A stretch of 64,000 bases of DNA from Proteles cristata cristata (lineage: Eukaryota > Chordata > Mammalia > Carnivora > Hyaenidae), in contig JAESUZ010001057.1 of assembly GCA_017311185.1 (NCBI GenBank), positions 248,001 to 312,000 of the forward strand, in the 5' to 3' direction. A model generated the notes under the pieces. The model was not told the origin of the DNA and made no database searches. It saw only the letters and a program-made list of their open reading frames with translations. Below are positions 10,441 through 21,665 of the stretch, piece by piece. Each line of letters starts with the position of its first letter. Positions within the stretch are counted from its first letter, which is position 1. Both the position numbers and the translations under genes were made by a program.

Positions 10441-12328
10441 ACCAGAGACATCATCACAAGCATGAAACCTACAGATAACACAATGACATTAACTCCATAT
10501 TTTTCAATAATCACTCTGAATGTAAATGGACTAAATGCCCCAATCAAAAGACATAGGATATTAGAATGGATAAAAAACCAAGATTCATCTATATGCTAAC
10601 TACAAGAGACTCATTTTAGACCTAAGGACAACGCAGACTGAAAGTGAGGGGATGGAAAACCATCTATCATGCTACTGGCGGTCAAAAGAAAACTGGAGTA
10701 GCCACACTTATATCACACAAACTAGATTTTAAACCAAAGACTTTAATAAGAGATGAAGAAGGGCATTATGTCTTAATTAAGGGGCCTATCCATCAAGAAA
10801 AGGTAACACTTATAAATATTTATGCCCCCAACATGAAACACCCAAATATATAAATCAATTAATCACAAACATAAGCAAACTTATTGATAATAATACTGTA
10901 ATTATAGGTGACTTTAATACTCCACTTATAGCAACAAACAGATCATCTAGGCAGAAAATCAATAAGGAAACAATGGTCTTGAATGATATACTGAAACAGA
11001 TGGACTTAACAGATATATTCAAATCTTTTCATCCAAAAGCAGCAAAATATACATTCAACTTGAGTACACATGGAACATTATCCAAAACAGATCACATACT
11101 AGGTCACAAAACAGCCCTCAACAAATATAAAAGGACTGAGATCATACCACGCATATTTTCAGATCACAATGCTATGAAACTTGAAATCAATCCCAAGAAA
11201 AAAATTGGAAAGCCTCCAAATATGTGGAGGTTAAGTAAAATCCCACTAAACAATGAAAGGGTCAACCAGGAAATTAAAGAAATAAAAATATATGGAAGCA
11301 AATGAAAATGAAAACATGACAGTCGAAACCCTTTGGGACGGAGCAAAGGCAGTCCTAGAGGAAAATATATTTCAATCCAGGCCTATCTCAAGAAGCAAGA
11401 AAGATCCCAAATACAGAATTCAACCTCATGCCTAAAGGAACTATAAACAGAGAAGCAAAGAAAGCCCAAAGCCAGCAGAATAAGAGAAATAATAAAGATT
11501 AGAGCAGAAATAAATAATACAGAATTTTTTAAAAAAGTAGAACAGATCAATGAATTAAGAGCTGGTTTTTTGAAAGAATAAACAAAATTAATAAACCTCT
11601 AGCCAGACTTTTCAAAAAGAAAAGACAGAGGACCCAAATAGATAAAATTTTGAATGAAAGAGGAGAGATCACAACCAACACCACAGAAATACAAACAAGT
11701 ATTAGAGAATACTATGAAAAATCATATGGCAACAAACTGGACAATCTGGAAGAAATGGACAAATTTGTAGACACCCACACACTACCAAAATTCAAAAGGG
11801 AAGAAATAGAAAATTCGAACAGCCCCATAACCAGAGAAGAAATTGAATCAGTTATCAAAAATCTCCCACCTATTTATTGGGCCAGATGGGGCTCAGGGGA
11901 CTTCTACTAGGACTTCTACTAGGCATTTAAAGCAGTCTTAATACCTATTCTTCTCAAGCTGTTCCAAAAAATAGATACAGAAGGAAATCTTCCGGACTCA
12001 TTCTATGAAGCCAGCATTACCTTGATTCCCAAACCAGACAAAGATCCCACTAAAAAGGAAAATTATAGGCCAATATCCCTGAGGAACATGGATGCAAAAA
12101 TTCTCAGCAAGATACTAGCAAATCGAAATCAACAGTAATTAAAATAATTGTTCACCATGATCAAGTGGGATTCATTCCTGGGCTGTAGGGCTGGTTCAAC
12201 ATTCTCAAATCCAATCAGTGTGATACATCACATTAATAGAAGAAAGGATAAGAAACACATGATCCTATCAATATATGCAGAAAAAGCATTTGACAAAACA
12301 CAGCATCCTTTCTTAATAAAAACCATCG

Positions 12329-12542
12329 TGGCGCCTGGGTGGCTCAGTTGGTTAAGTGCCCAACTTTGGTTCAGGTCATGATCTCACAGTTCATGGGTTC
12401 AAGCCTCGCATCAGGCTCTGTGCTGACAACCAGCTGAGAGCCTAGATGCTGTTTCAGATTCTGTGTCTCCCTCTCTCTCTGACCCTCCCTTGCTCACGTG
12501 GTCTCTTGCTCTCTCTCTCAGAAATAAATAAAAAATATTTTT
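12329..12542 (+). mobile_element. felid CAN-SINE, intermediate type, in L1 ORF2
   Basis: The head is gtggcgcctgggtggctcag, with gaccctccc and agaaataaataaa in the 3' part. L1 sequence before it (aaaaaccatc) and after the next SINE (aaaataccctcaag) represents one duplicated L1 site, so this copy arrived first. Confidence 0.92.
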
Positions 12543-12557
12543 AAAAATACCCTCAAG

Positions 12558-12759
12558 GGGCGCCTGGGTGGCTTAGTCGGTTAAGCGTCCGACTTTCGCT
12601 TAGGTCATGATCTTGCGGTTCGTGGGTTCGAGCCCCGCGTCGGGCTCTGTGCTGACTGCCAGCTCAGAGCCTGGAGCCTGTTTCAGTCTGTGACTCCCTC
12701 TCTCTCTGACCCTCCCCTGCTCACGCTGTCTCTCTCTCTCTCTCTCTCTCCTAGAAAAA
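12558..12759 (+). mobile_element. felid CAN-SINE, young type, in L1 ORF2
   Basis: It has full young-type diagnostics and a clean TSD, aaaaataccctcaag, at 12543-12557 and 12760-12774. It landed in the downstream TSD of the preceding SINE. Confidence 0.95.
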
Positions 12760-13283
12760 AAAAATACCCTCAAGAAAGTTGAGATAAAAGGAACATAACA
12801 TCATAAAAGCCATATATGAAAGGTCCACAGCTAATATCCTCAATAGGGAAAAACTAAGAGCTCTCCCGCTGAGATCAGGAACATGACAGGGATGTCCACT
12901 CTGACCACTGTTGTTTAACATAGTGTTAGAAGTCCTAGCCTCAGCAATCTGACAATAAAATGAAATAAAAGGTATCCACAATGGCAAAGAAGAAGTTAAA
13001 CTTTTGCTTTTCACAGATAACATGATACTCTACATGGAAAACCCAAAGGATTCCACCAAAAAACTACTAGAACTGATACATGAATTTAGCAAAGTCACAG
13101 GATATAAAATTAATGTACAGAAATCGGCTACATTTCTATACACCAATAATGAAGCAACAGAAAGAGATATCAAGGAATTGATGCCAGTTGTAACTGTACC
13201 AAGAACCATAAAATACTTAGGAATAAACCTAACCAAAGAGGTAAAAGATCTATATGCTGAAAACTATAGAAAGCTTATGAAAG

Positions 13284-13453
13284 AGGGGCACCTGGGTGGC
13301 TTAGTCGGTTAAGCATCCGACTTTCGCTTAGGTCACGATCTCGCAGTTCATGGGTTCGAGCCCCGCATCGGGCTCTGTGCTGACTGCCAGCTCAGAGCCT
13401 GGAGCCTGTTTCAGTCTGTGACTCCCTCTTTCTCTGACCCTCCCCTGCTCACG

Positions 13454-13486
<33 letters not shown>

Positions 13487-13514
13487 GAAATAAATAAAAC
13501 ATTAAAAAAAAAAA
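13284..13514 (+). mobile_element. felid CAN-SINE, young type, in L1 ORF2
   Basis: The TSD agaaagcttatgaaag lies at 13268-13283 and 13515-13530 and splits the reverse-transcriptase remnant. The tail is aaataaataaaacatt plus poly-A. Confidence 0.95.
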
Positions 13515-14805
13515 AGAAAGCTTATGAAAGAAATTGAAGAAATGGAAAAACATTCCATGCTCATGGATTGGAAGAACAAAAACTGTTAAAATGTCGATAC
13601 TATCCAAAGCAATCTACACATTCAATGCAACCCCAAACAAAATAGCACCAGCATTCTTCTCAGAGCTAGAACAATCCTAAAATTTGTATGTAACCACGAA
13701 AGACCCCGAATAGCCAAAGTAATTTGAAAGAGAAACAAATCTGGAAGCCTCAAAATCCCAAATTTTAGCCTGTATTACAAATCTGGAATTATCAAGACAG
13801 TACGGTATTGGTGCAAAAACAGACACACAGACAATGGAATATAATAGAGAACCCAAAAATGGACCCACAAATGTATGGTCAGCTAATCTTAAACAAAGCA
13901 GGAAAAAGTATCCAATGGAAAAAAGACAGGCTCTTTAGCCAATGGTGCTAGAACTGGACAACAACATGCAGAAAAATGAAACCGGACCACCTTCTTATAC
14001 CATTTATAAAAATAAATTCAAAATTAATGAAAGACCTAAATGTGAGACAGGAAACCATCAAAATCCTTGAGGAGAAAACAGGCAACAACTTCTTTGACCT
14101 TGGCCACAGCAACTTCTTACTTGACATGTCTCCAAAGGCAAGGGAAATAAAAGCAAAAATGAATTCTTTGGACCTCATCAAGATAAAGTTTCTGCACAGC
14201 AAAGGAAACAATCAACAAAACTAAAAGGCAATCAAAATGGCAGAAGATATTTGCAAATAATAGATTAAGGGTTAGTATCCAAAATGTCTAAAGAATTTAC
14301 CAAACTCAAAACCCAAAAAACAAATAATCCAGTTAAGAAATGGGCAGAAGACACGAATAGACACTTTTCCAAAGAAGACATCCACATGGACAACAGACAC
14401 ATGAAAAGATGCTCAATATCGCTTATCATCAGAGAAATAACAAATCAAAACCACACTGAGATACCACCTCACACCAGTCAGAGTGGCTAAAATTAACAAC
14501 TCAGGAAACAACAGATGTTAGTGAGGATGCAGAGAAAGGGGACCCCTCTTGCACTGTTGGTAAGAATGCAAACTGGTCCAGCCCCTCTGGAAAACAGTGT
14601 GAAGGTTCCTCAAAAAATTAAAAATAGAACTACCCTATGACCCAGCAATAACACTACTAGGAATTTATCCAAAGGATACGAAAGTGCTGATTCATAGGGG
14701 CACATGTACCCCAATGTTTACAGCAGCACTGTCTATAATAGCCAAAGTATGGAAAGAGCCCAAATGTCCATTAACTGATGAATGGATAAAAAAAATCTGT
14801 GGTGT

Positions 14806-14829
14806 ACACACACACACACACACACACAC
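14806..14829 (+). repeat. (CA)n microsatellite in the L1 3' part
   Basis: About twelve CA units lie inside the L1 ORF2 end, where the L1 consensus has a short ac-rich stretch. This is probably post-insertion slippage. Confidence 0.9.
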
Positions 14830-15266
14830 GGGAATACTATCCAGCGATGAAAAATAATGAAATCTTGCCATTTGCAACAACATGGATGGAACTGGAGGGT
14901 ATTATGCTAAGTGAAATAACCCAGTCAGAAAAAGACATTAGTATGTTTTCACTCATATGTGGAGTTTGAGAAACATAACAGAAGACCATAGGCAGAGGGA
15001 AGGAAAAATGTTACAGAGTGGAAGGCAAACCATAAGAGACTCTTAAATACAGAGAACAAACAGGGCTAATGGGGGTGGGAGGTTGAGGGGGGAGGTGGAG
15101 AAAATGGGAGATGGGCACTGAGGAGGGCACCTGTTGAGATGAGCTCTGGGTGTTGTATATAAGTGATGAAGGACAGGAATCTGTTCCCAAAACCAAGACT
15201 ATATTGTATACTTTGTATGTTAGCTAATGTGACAATAAATTGTTTTAAAAAGTAAAAATGAAAATA

Positions 15267-15282
15267 AAATAATGTATCAAGT
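15267..15282 (+). repeat. 3' target-site duplication of the SINE-L1 composite
   Basis: Exact copy of 8695-8710. It directly follows the L1 A-rich end (aaaatgaaaataa). Confidence 0.9.
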
Positions 15283-15344
15283 ACTTTCTTTATATAATAA
15301 ACAAATTATTATAAATCAATAATAAACATAGTTATTTTACTTTA

Positions 15345-15559
15345 TTTTCTTTAAATGTTTTCTTTATTTCTGAGAGAGAGAGAGACAGCATGCGCAGGGG
15401 AGGGTCAGAGAGAGAGGGAGATACAGAATATGAAACAGGCTCCAGACCCTGAGCTGGCTATCAGCACAGAGCCGGATGTGGGGCTTAAACCCATGAACCA
15501 TGAGATCATGATCTGAGCCGAAGTCGGACGCTTAACTGACTGAGCCACCCAGGTGCCCC
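15345..15559 (-). mobile_element. felid CAN-SINE, intermediate type, minus strand
   Basis: It ends on plus as gactgagccacccaggtgcccc. The flanks ttttactttatt before and ttactttaatt after look like a decayed TSD. The gctatcagcac segment links it to the intermediate form. Confidence 0.92.
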
Positions 15560-15659
15560 TTACTTTAATTATATATTAAATATTAAAATACATAACACAT
15601 AATGATAATAAATATATTAATTAAAATACATAACATATACTTGATACCAATGACACATA

Positions 15660-16025
15660 TGGATTTTCTTTTTAGAAAATACACATTTTTAAATTTTTAA
15701 TTCCAATGCAGTTAACATACAATGCTATATTAGTTTCAGATATACAATATAATGATTCAACAATTCTATATATTACTTGATGCTCATCATGATAATAAGT
15801 GTAGTCTTAATCCCTTTCACTTATTTAAGCCATCTCCAACCCACCTTCCATCTGATAACCATCTGTTCTCTATAGTTAAGGCTCTGGTTTCTTTTGTCTG
15901 TTTTCCCCCCTTTGTTCTGTTTCTTAAATTCCACATATGAGTGACATATGGTATTTGTCTTTCTCTGACTGAGAAAGACATCTCCATCCATGTTGTTGCA
16001 AACGGGACACTACTTTAAGCAACAA
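15660..16025 (-). mobile_element. L1 3' end, antisense, 5'-truncated
   Basis: The plus strand reads the reverse complement of carnivore L1 3' UTR and ORF2 end (gcagttaacatacaatgc, ttccacatatgagtgacata, tccatccatgttgttgcaaa). It matches the sense copy at 14870-15230. No clear TSD was found. Confidence 0.85.
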
Positions 16026-16766
16026 TATATCATGATACCTAAATAGTGATTGTGGAATTATTTTATATGAGAAGGTTATCACTGAGGTTCTTACCAAAGT
16101 TAATTAAAGCATATGTCTGTGAAATCATCCTAACTGCACAGACTACTTATAACAATGCACATGTATCTACCATGCGCTCCTGGAAGGGTGATCTTGAGAA
16201 CCATCAACTCCCCACCAGACCATGATACCCCCAGAATACATTTTTACATATGTTGTCATTTCCATTGCTATGTATAAGGGTTCGTTCATATCACCTGACT
16301 GAGAATGGTGTTCCTGACTCACCATATAATGTAGGACCTTGGACCACCCTATATTAGGAGCACTCCAGTCTCACAGCCACTGCCCAAGCCACTTTGCCCA
16401 AAGAAAGAAAAATGCAGACACGTTATGAGAAATTTTAGCCAGTGCCTTGAACACAGGGAGACGAAAAGAGGCAAATATCTGAGAATCTGGGGGAAGAAGG
16501 AGGTCATCTCAGTCTAGAAGAACAGAGGAAATCCAATTTAAATGAAGTCAGCACCAGCAAATGTGGAATCAGAGCCTGAGGGGCTGAAATGGAAGAGCTA
16601 ATAAATGTGACTGTCACAGAGGCATCTAGACTTTTGAGAACGTGTGTGAAATGCCCCATTTGAATCTTCAAAAAACATGGGGCGAGAGAAGAATTTGAAG
16701 AGGGCTGGTGCCCTGCAAGTAGGGGACAAAAGCCAGCACAAAATGGTCTCATGTGTATGTATTTAC
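16026..16766. other. single-copy DNA
   Basis: Nothing recognised. A minus-strand open frame of 82 codons at 16504-16752 has no recognisable motif. Confidence 0.45.
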
Positions 16767-16781
16767 AAGGTAATTTATTAT

Positions 16782-16980
16782 GGGGGCACCTGGCTGGCTC
16801 AGTTGGTCAAGCTCCTACTCTTGGTTTTGGCTCATACCATGCTCTCACAGTTCGTGAATTTGAGCCCTGCGTTGGGCTCTGCTGATAGTGTGGAGCCTGC
16901 TTGGGATTCTCTCTCTCCCTCGCTCTCTGCCCCTCCCATGCGTGCTCTCTCTCTCTCCCTCAAAATAAATAAATTTTAAA
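16782..16980 (+). mobile_element. felid CAN-SINE, old variant
   Basis: The TSD aaggtaatttat lies at 16767-16778 and 16981-16992. The head is gggggcacctggctggctcag, and the body variant has gatagtgtggagcctgcttgg, a shorter old form seen several times in this window. Confidence 0.93.
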
Positions 16981-16992
16981 AAGGTAATTTAT

Positions 16993-17920
16993 AATCAAGA
17001 AAAAATTTTTATACTTCTAGATCATTATTTTTATCATCCTTGGTTTGGACCATTGTTAGACCAATCTAGGGATTCAATTTAACCCTGAATATTAAGAAGC
17101 CTGTATCCAGCTACTCCCACCCATACACCACTGCCACCATGAAAGGTCTCAACTAAAACAGCCTTCAAAATAGACCCAGGTCAATCCCAGTTACAGTGAA
17201 TCAAAAAAAAAAAACAAAAACCCAGAATCACATTTTCCAAGTGAGCTCACATCTGGAGTTGAAACATACCAGTTGATTGACAGATCGACAGCACTCTGTG
17301 CTAGTGCAAAAGATTATTACATAAATGCAGCTCTGCCTGAGGTAAGAAAGAAAATCAAATTCCCAGCTAAGATGTCACCTGGATTTATACTACAATAAAT
17401 CTCTCCTTAGTGTGATATTATTTTTAAAATCCTAGACATCTGATGGCAGCAAGTGCAGTTAACAGGGGGACAAAAATGCTGACTTCAACCAAAAAATAGC
17501 GTAAGGATCTCCTGGGAATTGAGCCCAGTTTCAGAACACAGGGCAGCAATTGCTGCCTTCTTTTCTCTGTGATTTGGACTCATTTCCCTCATTTAATTTT
17601 CCTGTCAGTCCTAAGGGAGGCCCATAAAGCTGAGAGCAAAATCTGTTAAACTGCTATAAAGATATTATTTTATCACTTTCCACCGAAGTTCTCCCTCTTT
17701 CCACTGTGAAAGGAAGAACGAATAGCATCAGTAAAGTGTTGGGAGGACAGCTACTATTGCTCTTTGAAGTTTCACCCAAGCCTTAATGACACACAACTAG
17801 CAGAGTAAAAACATATAATGAAACCTCTCAAAGCCCCTTCCAACAAGGAGTAAAATCAGGAGCAGATTTCCCCTGATGTCCTGTGGACACCACCTAAATA
17901 GCATAAAGCCACACACAGAA
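16993..17920. other. single-copy DNA
   Basis: No gene or repeat recognised in about 0.9 kb. Confidence 0.45.
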
Positions 17921-18100
17921 GAGTGGTCCTCAAGTATCAGGATCCATGAATATTATATGAGGTGCTTCTAAAAATGTAGTTTCCTGGTCCCCTCCCTAAA
18001 CCTGCTGATTCATAATCAATGGAGTTGATCCTAACAATCTGTACATAATTAGCCCCCAGGTGATCTTGAAAAAAGTAGTTTCAGATGACACTCAGGGACA
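17921..18100 (+). mobile_element. MER5-like hAT DNA transposon remnant
   Basis: The order gtggtcctcaagtatcagga, tttcctggtcccctcccta, cctgctgattc and cccaggtgatcttg follows MER5A, a short non-autonomous hAT-Charlie element of placental mammals. Divergence is high and the ends are approximate. Confidence 0.7.
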
Positions 18101-19164
18101 CACTGCCATCAAACAAGTATTGAACTTCAACCTACTCTAGATACCTGGCAGTTTAGCTCTTTATCTACCCCAGCATCCAAACCACAATTAGACAGTGCTC
18201 CACAGTCTCCCCATAGACACAGGGGCCCAACAAATTGAGATCAAAGAATCTTTTTTTAAACTGTTCCCAGTAAACCAATGGGAGCCCCTCCACCCCACCT
18301 ATCCCTGCTGGGAAAAAAATACCTAGAGTGAGAATTTAGAGTAAGAGCCTATAGGATACAAAGATCCTGGCCTAGGAAATGCCAGATTTTTCCTTAGTTT
18401 GTTGACTTAGGGAGAATATACAAGCAATACACTGCAAGCCCTCAGAAGTACAAAGCTTTGAAAAATTGAAATTGGACAGCCAAACAATGGTTTCACACCA
18501 TATCAATGCCCTCTCAACTTCTGCCCTCCCAAGATCTAACCAGGAAGGGTGCTGAGATAGCTCTCAGATTCTTCTAAGGTAACCAACCATTTCAGTTGTC
18601 CTAAAACTGGGGAGTTCACAGGACGCAAGGCTATCATGGCTGAGTAGGAAAATCCTAGGCAAGCTGAGATGAGTTGGTCACCCTTAATTCTAACTGCACC
18701 CCAAGGACCAGCTTCTAAGAGCATGGACATTCCCAGCACCAGGAAGGCACCTCTTAGAGGACCTCAGACAGAGAAAGTCAGGCTTGGTCTATTACTTGGT
18801 TAGGCAAAAGGCTTTCAGAGAAGGAATTCTGGTCAGGACACTACTTGCTGAGAAGTCACTTCTAGACCAGGACTAGGCCTCCTGTTATGATTCAAAAGTA
18901 AAAATTTCATAACTCTGAAGTCTAACCAGAGAGATCATGTCACAAGACCTTGCTCTCATGTGCATTTCAGTCTCCAGAATCTAAAGCAGAAAACCCCAAT
19001 TACTGTAAGAAACTGAGTTTCCCATTCAGGGACTTGAAACTTACTTACTAGATAAGATCTAGAAGTTTGAGAAAAACTCACATTATACAAAGAAGATCAT
19101 TTTCCTACGGTGATAAGCAATGATAGAGTGAAAAGAGGGAGGTCCTAATAAATAATCTTAAGTA
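18101..19164. other. single-copy DNA
   Basis: About 1 kb with no recognised repeat or gene. Confidence 0.45.
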
Positions 19165-19387
19165 GGAGGTGCCTGGGTAGCTCAGTAGGTTAAGCATCTG
19201 ACTCTTGATTTCAGCTCAGTTATGATCTCATGGTTTCTTGAGTTCAAGCTCCGTGTCAGACTCTGCACCGATGGCATAGAGCGTACTTGGGATTTTTTTC
19301 TCTCTCCCTCTCTCTCTGACCCTCCCCTACTCATGCTATCTCTGTCTCTCTCAAAATAAATAATAAAAGTAAAACTTTAAAAAAATT
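19165..19387 (+). mobile_element. felid CAN-SINE, old variant
   Basis: The head is aggtgcctgggtagctcag, followed by the 'actcttgatttcagctcag' variant. The tail is caaaataaataataaaagtaaaactttaaaa. The B box is decayed (gagttcaagctcc). Confidence 0.9.
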
Positions 19388-19985
19388 ATAGATAAAATGG
19401 AATTCTAAAAAAAAAAAATCAACTGATCCACAGAAAATCAGGAAAAAAAGAGAAACAAAAACCTGACAGAACAAACAGAAAACAAAGAAAACAAAATGGC
19501 AGACTTAAACACTAACATATCAATAATTACATTAAGTGCAATTTTCTAAATACACCAAATTAAAAGAGATTGGCAGAGAGGATAAAAAGAAATATGACCC
19601 AACTATATGCTGTGATATATATACAGTTATAAATACAATTATAATTGGGAGACTTCAACCCCTCTCTTTCAGTAACTGATAGAGCAACCACACAGAAAAT
19701 CTACCAGGATATAAAAGCATTCAACTAACACTATCAACCAATGAGATCTAATCAACATTTACAGAACACTCCACCCAATGGTAGCAGAGTACACGTTCTT
19801 TCCAAGTGCTCATGAAACTTATCAAGGCAGACCATATCCATGGCCATAAAAAAACTTTTAATACATTTTTAAAAATTGAAATCATACCGATATATTCTCT
19901 GGCCACAATGAAATCAAACTAGACATCAATAAAAGAATGATGAAAAGAATCTCCAAATCTTTAAAAAGTAAACAATACATTTCTT

Positions 19986-20023
19986 GGGGTGCCTGGATGG
20001 CTCAGGCAGGTAAGCCTGATTCT
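19986..20023 (+). mobile_element. SINE head fragment
   Basis: Only the first 38 or so bases of a CAN-SINE (ggggtgcctggatggctcagg ... gcctgattct) remain before a long AAAC/AAAT repeat. The rest of the body is missing. Confidence 0.75.
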
Positions 20024-20148
20024 AAACAAACAAACAAACAAACAAACAAATAAATAAATAAATAAATAAAATAAGCCAGCAAACAAACAAGTAAATAAAT
20101 AGGCAAACAAACAAGTACGTAAACAAACAAACAAACAAACAAACTTTA
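20024..20148 (+). repeat. (AAAC)n/(AAAT)n compound microsatellite
   Basis: Mixed aaac and aaat units over about 125 bases, probably grown from the A-rich tail of the truncated SINE just upstream. Confidence 0.9.
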
Positions 20149-20356
20149 GGGGTGCCTAAGTGGTTCAGTAGGTTAAGCATCCAACTTTAGCTCAGGTCAT
20201 GATCTCACTGTTTGTGAATTCGTCAGGCTCTGTGCTCACAGCTCAGAGCCTGAAACCTGCTTCAGATTCTGTGTCTCCCTCTCTCTCTGCTCCTCCCTCA
20301 CTAATGCTCTGTCTCTGTCTCTCAAAAATAAACAAACATTTAAAAAATAAATAAAT
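20149..20356 (+). mobile_element. felid CAN-SINE, old type
   Basis: It is bounded by aaacaaacttta on both sides (about 20137-20148 and about 20357-20368), so it inserted at the end of the microsatellite. The B box is partly deleted (tgaattcgtcaggctc). Confidence 0.9.
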
Positions 20357-20554
20357 AAACAAACTTTACAAAACAACCTAAACAATGCATTTCTAAATAA
20401 TCCATGGGTCAAAAAGGACATCTAAAGGTAAATCAAAGGATGTGTTGAAGTAAATGAAAATGAAAACACAATATATCAAGAGTCTCAGAACACAGCTAAA
20501 GCAGTCCTGAGAGAATACATCATGTAAGTATCTACGTTAGAAAAGAGAAAAAGT

Positions 20555-20727
20555 GGGGCGCCTGGGTGGCTTAGTCGGTTAAGCGTCCGACTTTCGCTTA
20601 GGTCATGATCTCGCGGTTCCTGGGTTCGAGCCCCGCGTCGGGCTCTGTGCTGACTGCCAGCTCAGAGCCTGGAGGCTATTTCAGAGTCTGTGTCTGCCTC
20701 TCTTTCTCTAACCCTCCCCTGTTCACA

Positions 20728-20761
<34 letters not shown>

Positions 20762-20776
20762 GAAATAAATTTAAAA
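20555..20776 (+). mobile_element. felid CAN-SINE, young type, first of a dimer
   Basis: It carries all young-type marks and a short tail (agaaataaatttaaaa), and is followed with no spacer by a second copy. A single 15-bp duplication (gaaaagagaaaaagt at 20540-20554, gaaaagaggaaaagt at 21000-21014) flanks both copies together. Confidence 0.94.
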
Positions 20777-20999
20777 GGGGGCGCCTGGGTGGCTTAGTCG
20801 GTTAAGCGTCCGACTTTCCCTTAGGTCATGATCTCGCGGTTCGTGGGTTCGAGCCCCGCGTCGGGCTCTGTGCTGACTGCCAAATCAGAGCCTGGAGCCT
20901 GTTTCAGTCTGTGACTCCCTCTCTCTCTGACCCTCCCCTGCTCACGCTGTCTCTCTCTTTCTCTCCTAGAAATAAATAAAACATTAAAAAAAAAAGAAA
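20777..20999 (+). mobile_element. felid CAN-SINE, young type, second of a dimer
   Basis: It starts gggggcgcctgggtggctta directly after the first copy and ends aaataaataaaacatt plus poly-A. The downstream copy of the shared duplication follows at 21000. Confidence 0.94.
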
Positions 21000-21037
21000 G
21001 AAAAGAGGAAAAGTCTCAGATTAATAATCTAAGCTCC

Positions 21038-21665
21038 CAATGGTATGGAGATTCCTCAGAAAGTTAAAAATAGAATTACCCTATGATCCAGCAATTGTAC
21101 TACTAGGCATTTACCCAAAGGATATAAAAATACAGATTTAAAGATGTACATGCACCCCAATGTTTATAGCAGCATTGTGAACAATAACCAAACTATGGAG
21201 AGAGCCCAAATGCCCATTGAATGATGAATGGGTAAAGAAGATATATATTCATATTCAATGGAATATTACTCAGCCATCAACAAGAACAAAATCTTGCCAT
21301 TTGCAATGACATGGATGGAGCAAGAGTGTATTATGCTAAGCAAAATAAGTCAGAGAAAGACAAATACTATATGATTTCATACATATGTGAAATTTTAAGA
21401 AACAAAGCAGATGAACACATGGGAGGGGGAAAAAAAGAGAGAGGAAACCACCCATGAGAGACTCTTAGAGAACAAACTGAGGGTTGATGGAGGGATATGG
21501 GGGTACTTGTACTCATCATTAGATGAGTGATGGGTATTGAGGAGGGTACTTGTGTGATGAGCACTGAATGTTATATATAAGTGATGAATCACTAAATTCT
21601 ACTCCTACAACTAATACTACACAATATGTTAACTAACTAGAATTTAAATAAAAACTTGAAACATT
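21038..21665 (+). mobile_element. L1 3' end, sense, nested in the older L1
   Basis: It spans the ORF2 C-terminal end (aattaccctatgatccagca, cccaatgtttatagcagc) and the 3' UTR (gagactcttagagaacaaac, ttatatataagtgatgaatc), ending taaataaaaacttgaaacatt plus A. It matches 14600-15240 of the large L1. The older L1 resumes after it at 21670. Confidence 0.88.

Larger units (their letters stand above)
10485..14975 (+). pseudogene. L1 ORF2 remnant (endonuclease and reverse transcriptase)
   Basis: ORF2 starts near ttaactccatatttttc. The N-terminal endonuclease motif ITLNVNGLNAPIKRHR is readable at about 10520-10570. Further pieces follow: a GVATLISHKLDFKPK block at 10700, DLTDIFKSFHPKAAKYTF at 11000 and SDHNAMKLEINPKKK at 11160. 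Reverse-transcriptase blocks follow at 12000-13250 and the C-terminal part at 14000-14970. Stops and frameshifts split it into at least ten frames, and three SINEs interrupt it. It encodes no functional enzyme. Confidence 0.9.
8907..15266 (+). mobile_element. L1 LINE, felid type, near full length but decayed
   Basis: This is the largest element in the window. It starts with the L1 5' end motif (ggagaagagtcaagatggca). A 5' UTR of about 1.3 kb contains a GC-rich part (9300-9800) and a pyrimidine-rich part (9940-10140). Most of ORF1 is deleted. The ORF2 remnants run in order through endonuclease and reverse transcriptase, followed by a 3' UTR with a G-rich purine tract at 15067-15115 and an A-rich end. 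Three SINEs interrupt ORF2 (12329, 12558, 13284). Frames are broken many times, so it cannot move by itself. The perfect 16-bp TSD bounds it at 15267-15282. Confidence 0.93.

Noticed and set aside
10249..14490. A series of open frames of 60-116 codons that look like a gene cluster
   Set aside because: They are pieces of one decayed L1 (ORF1 end and ORF2), recognisable by endonuclease and reverse-transcriptase motifs and interrupted by SINEs.
20024..20148. Regular repeat array that might suggest CRISPR or a satellite
   Set aside because: It is a simple tetranucleotide microsatellite grown from a SINE tail in a mammalian genome.
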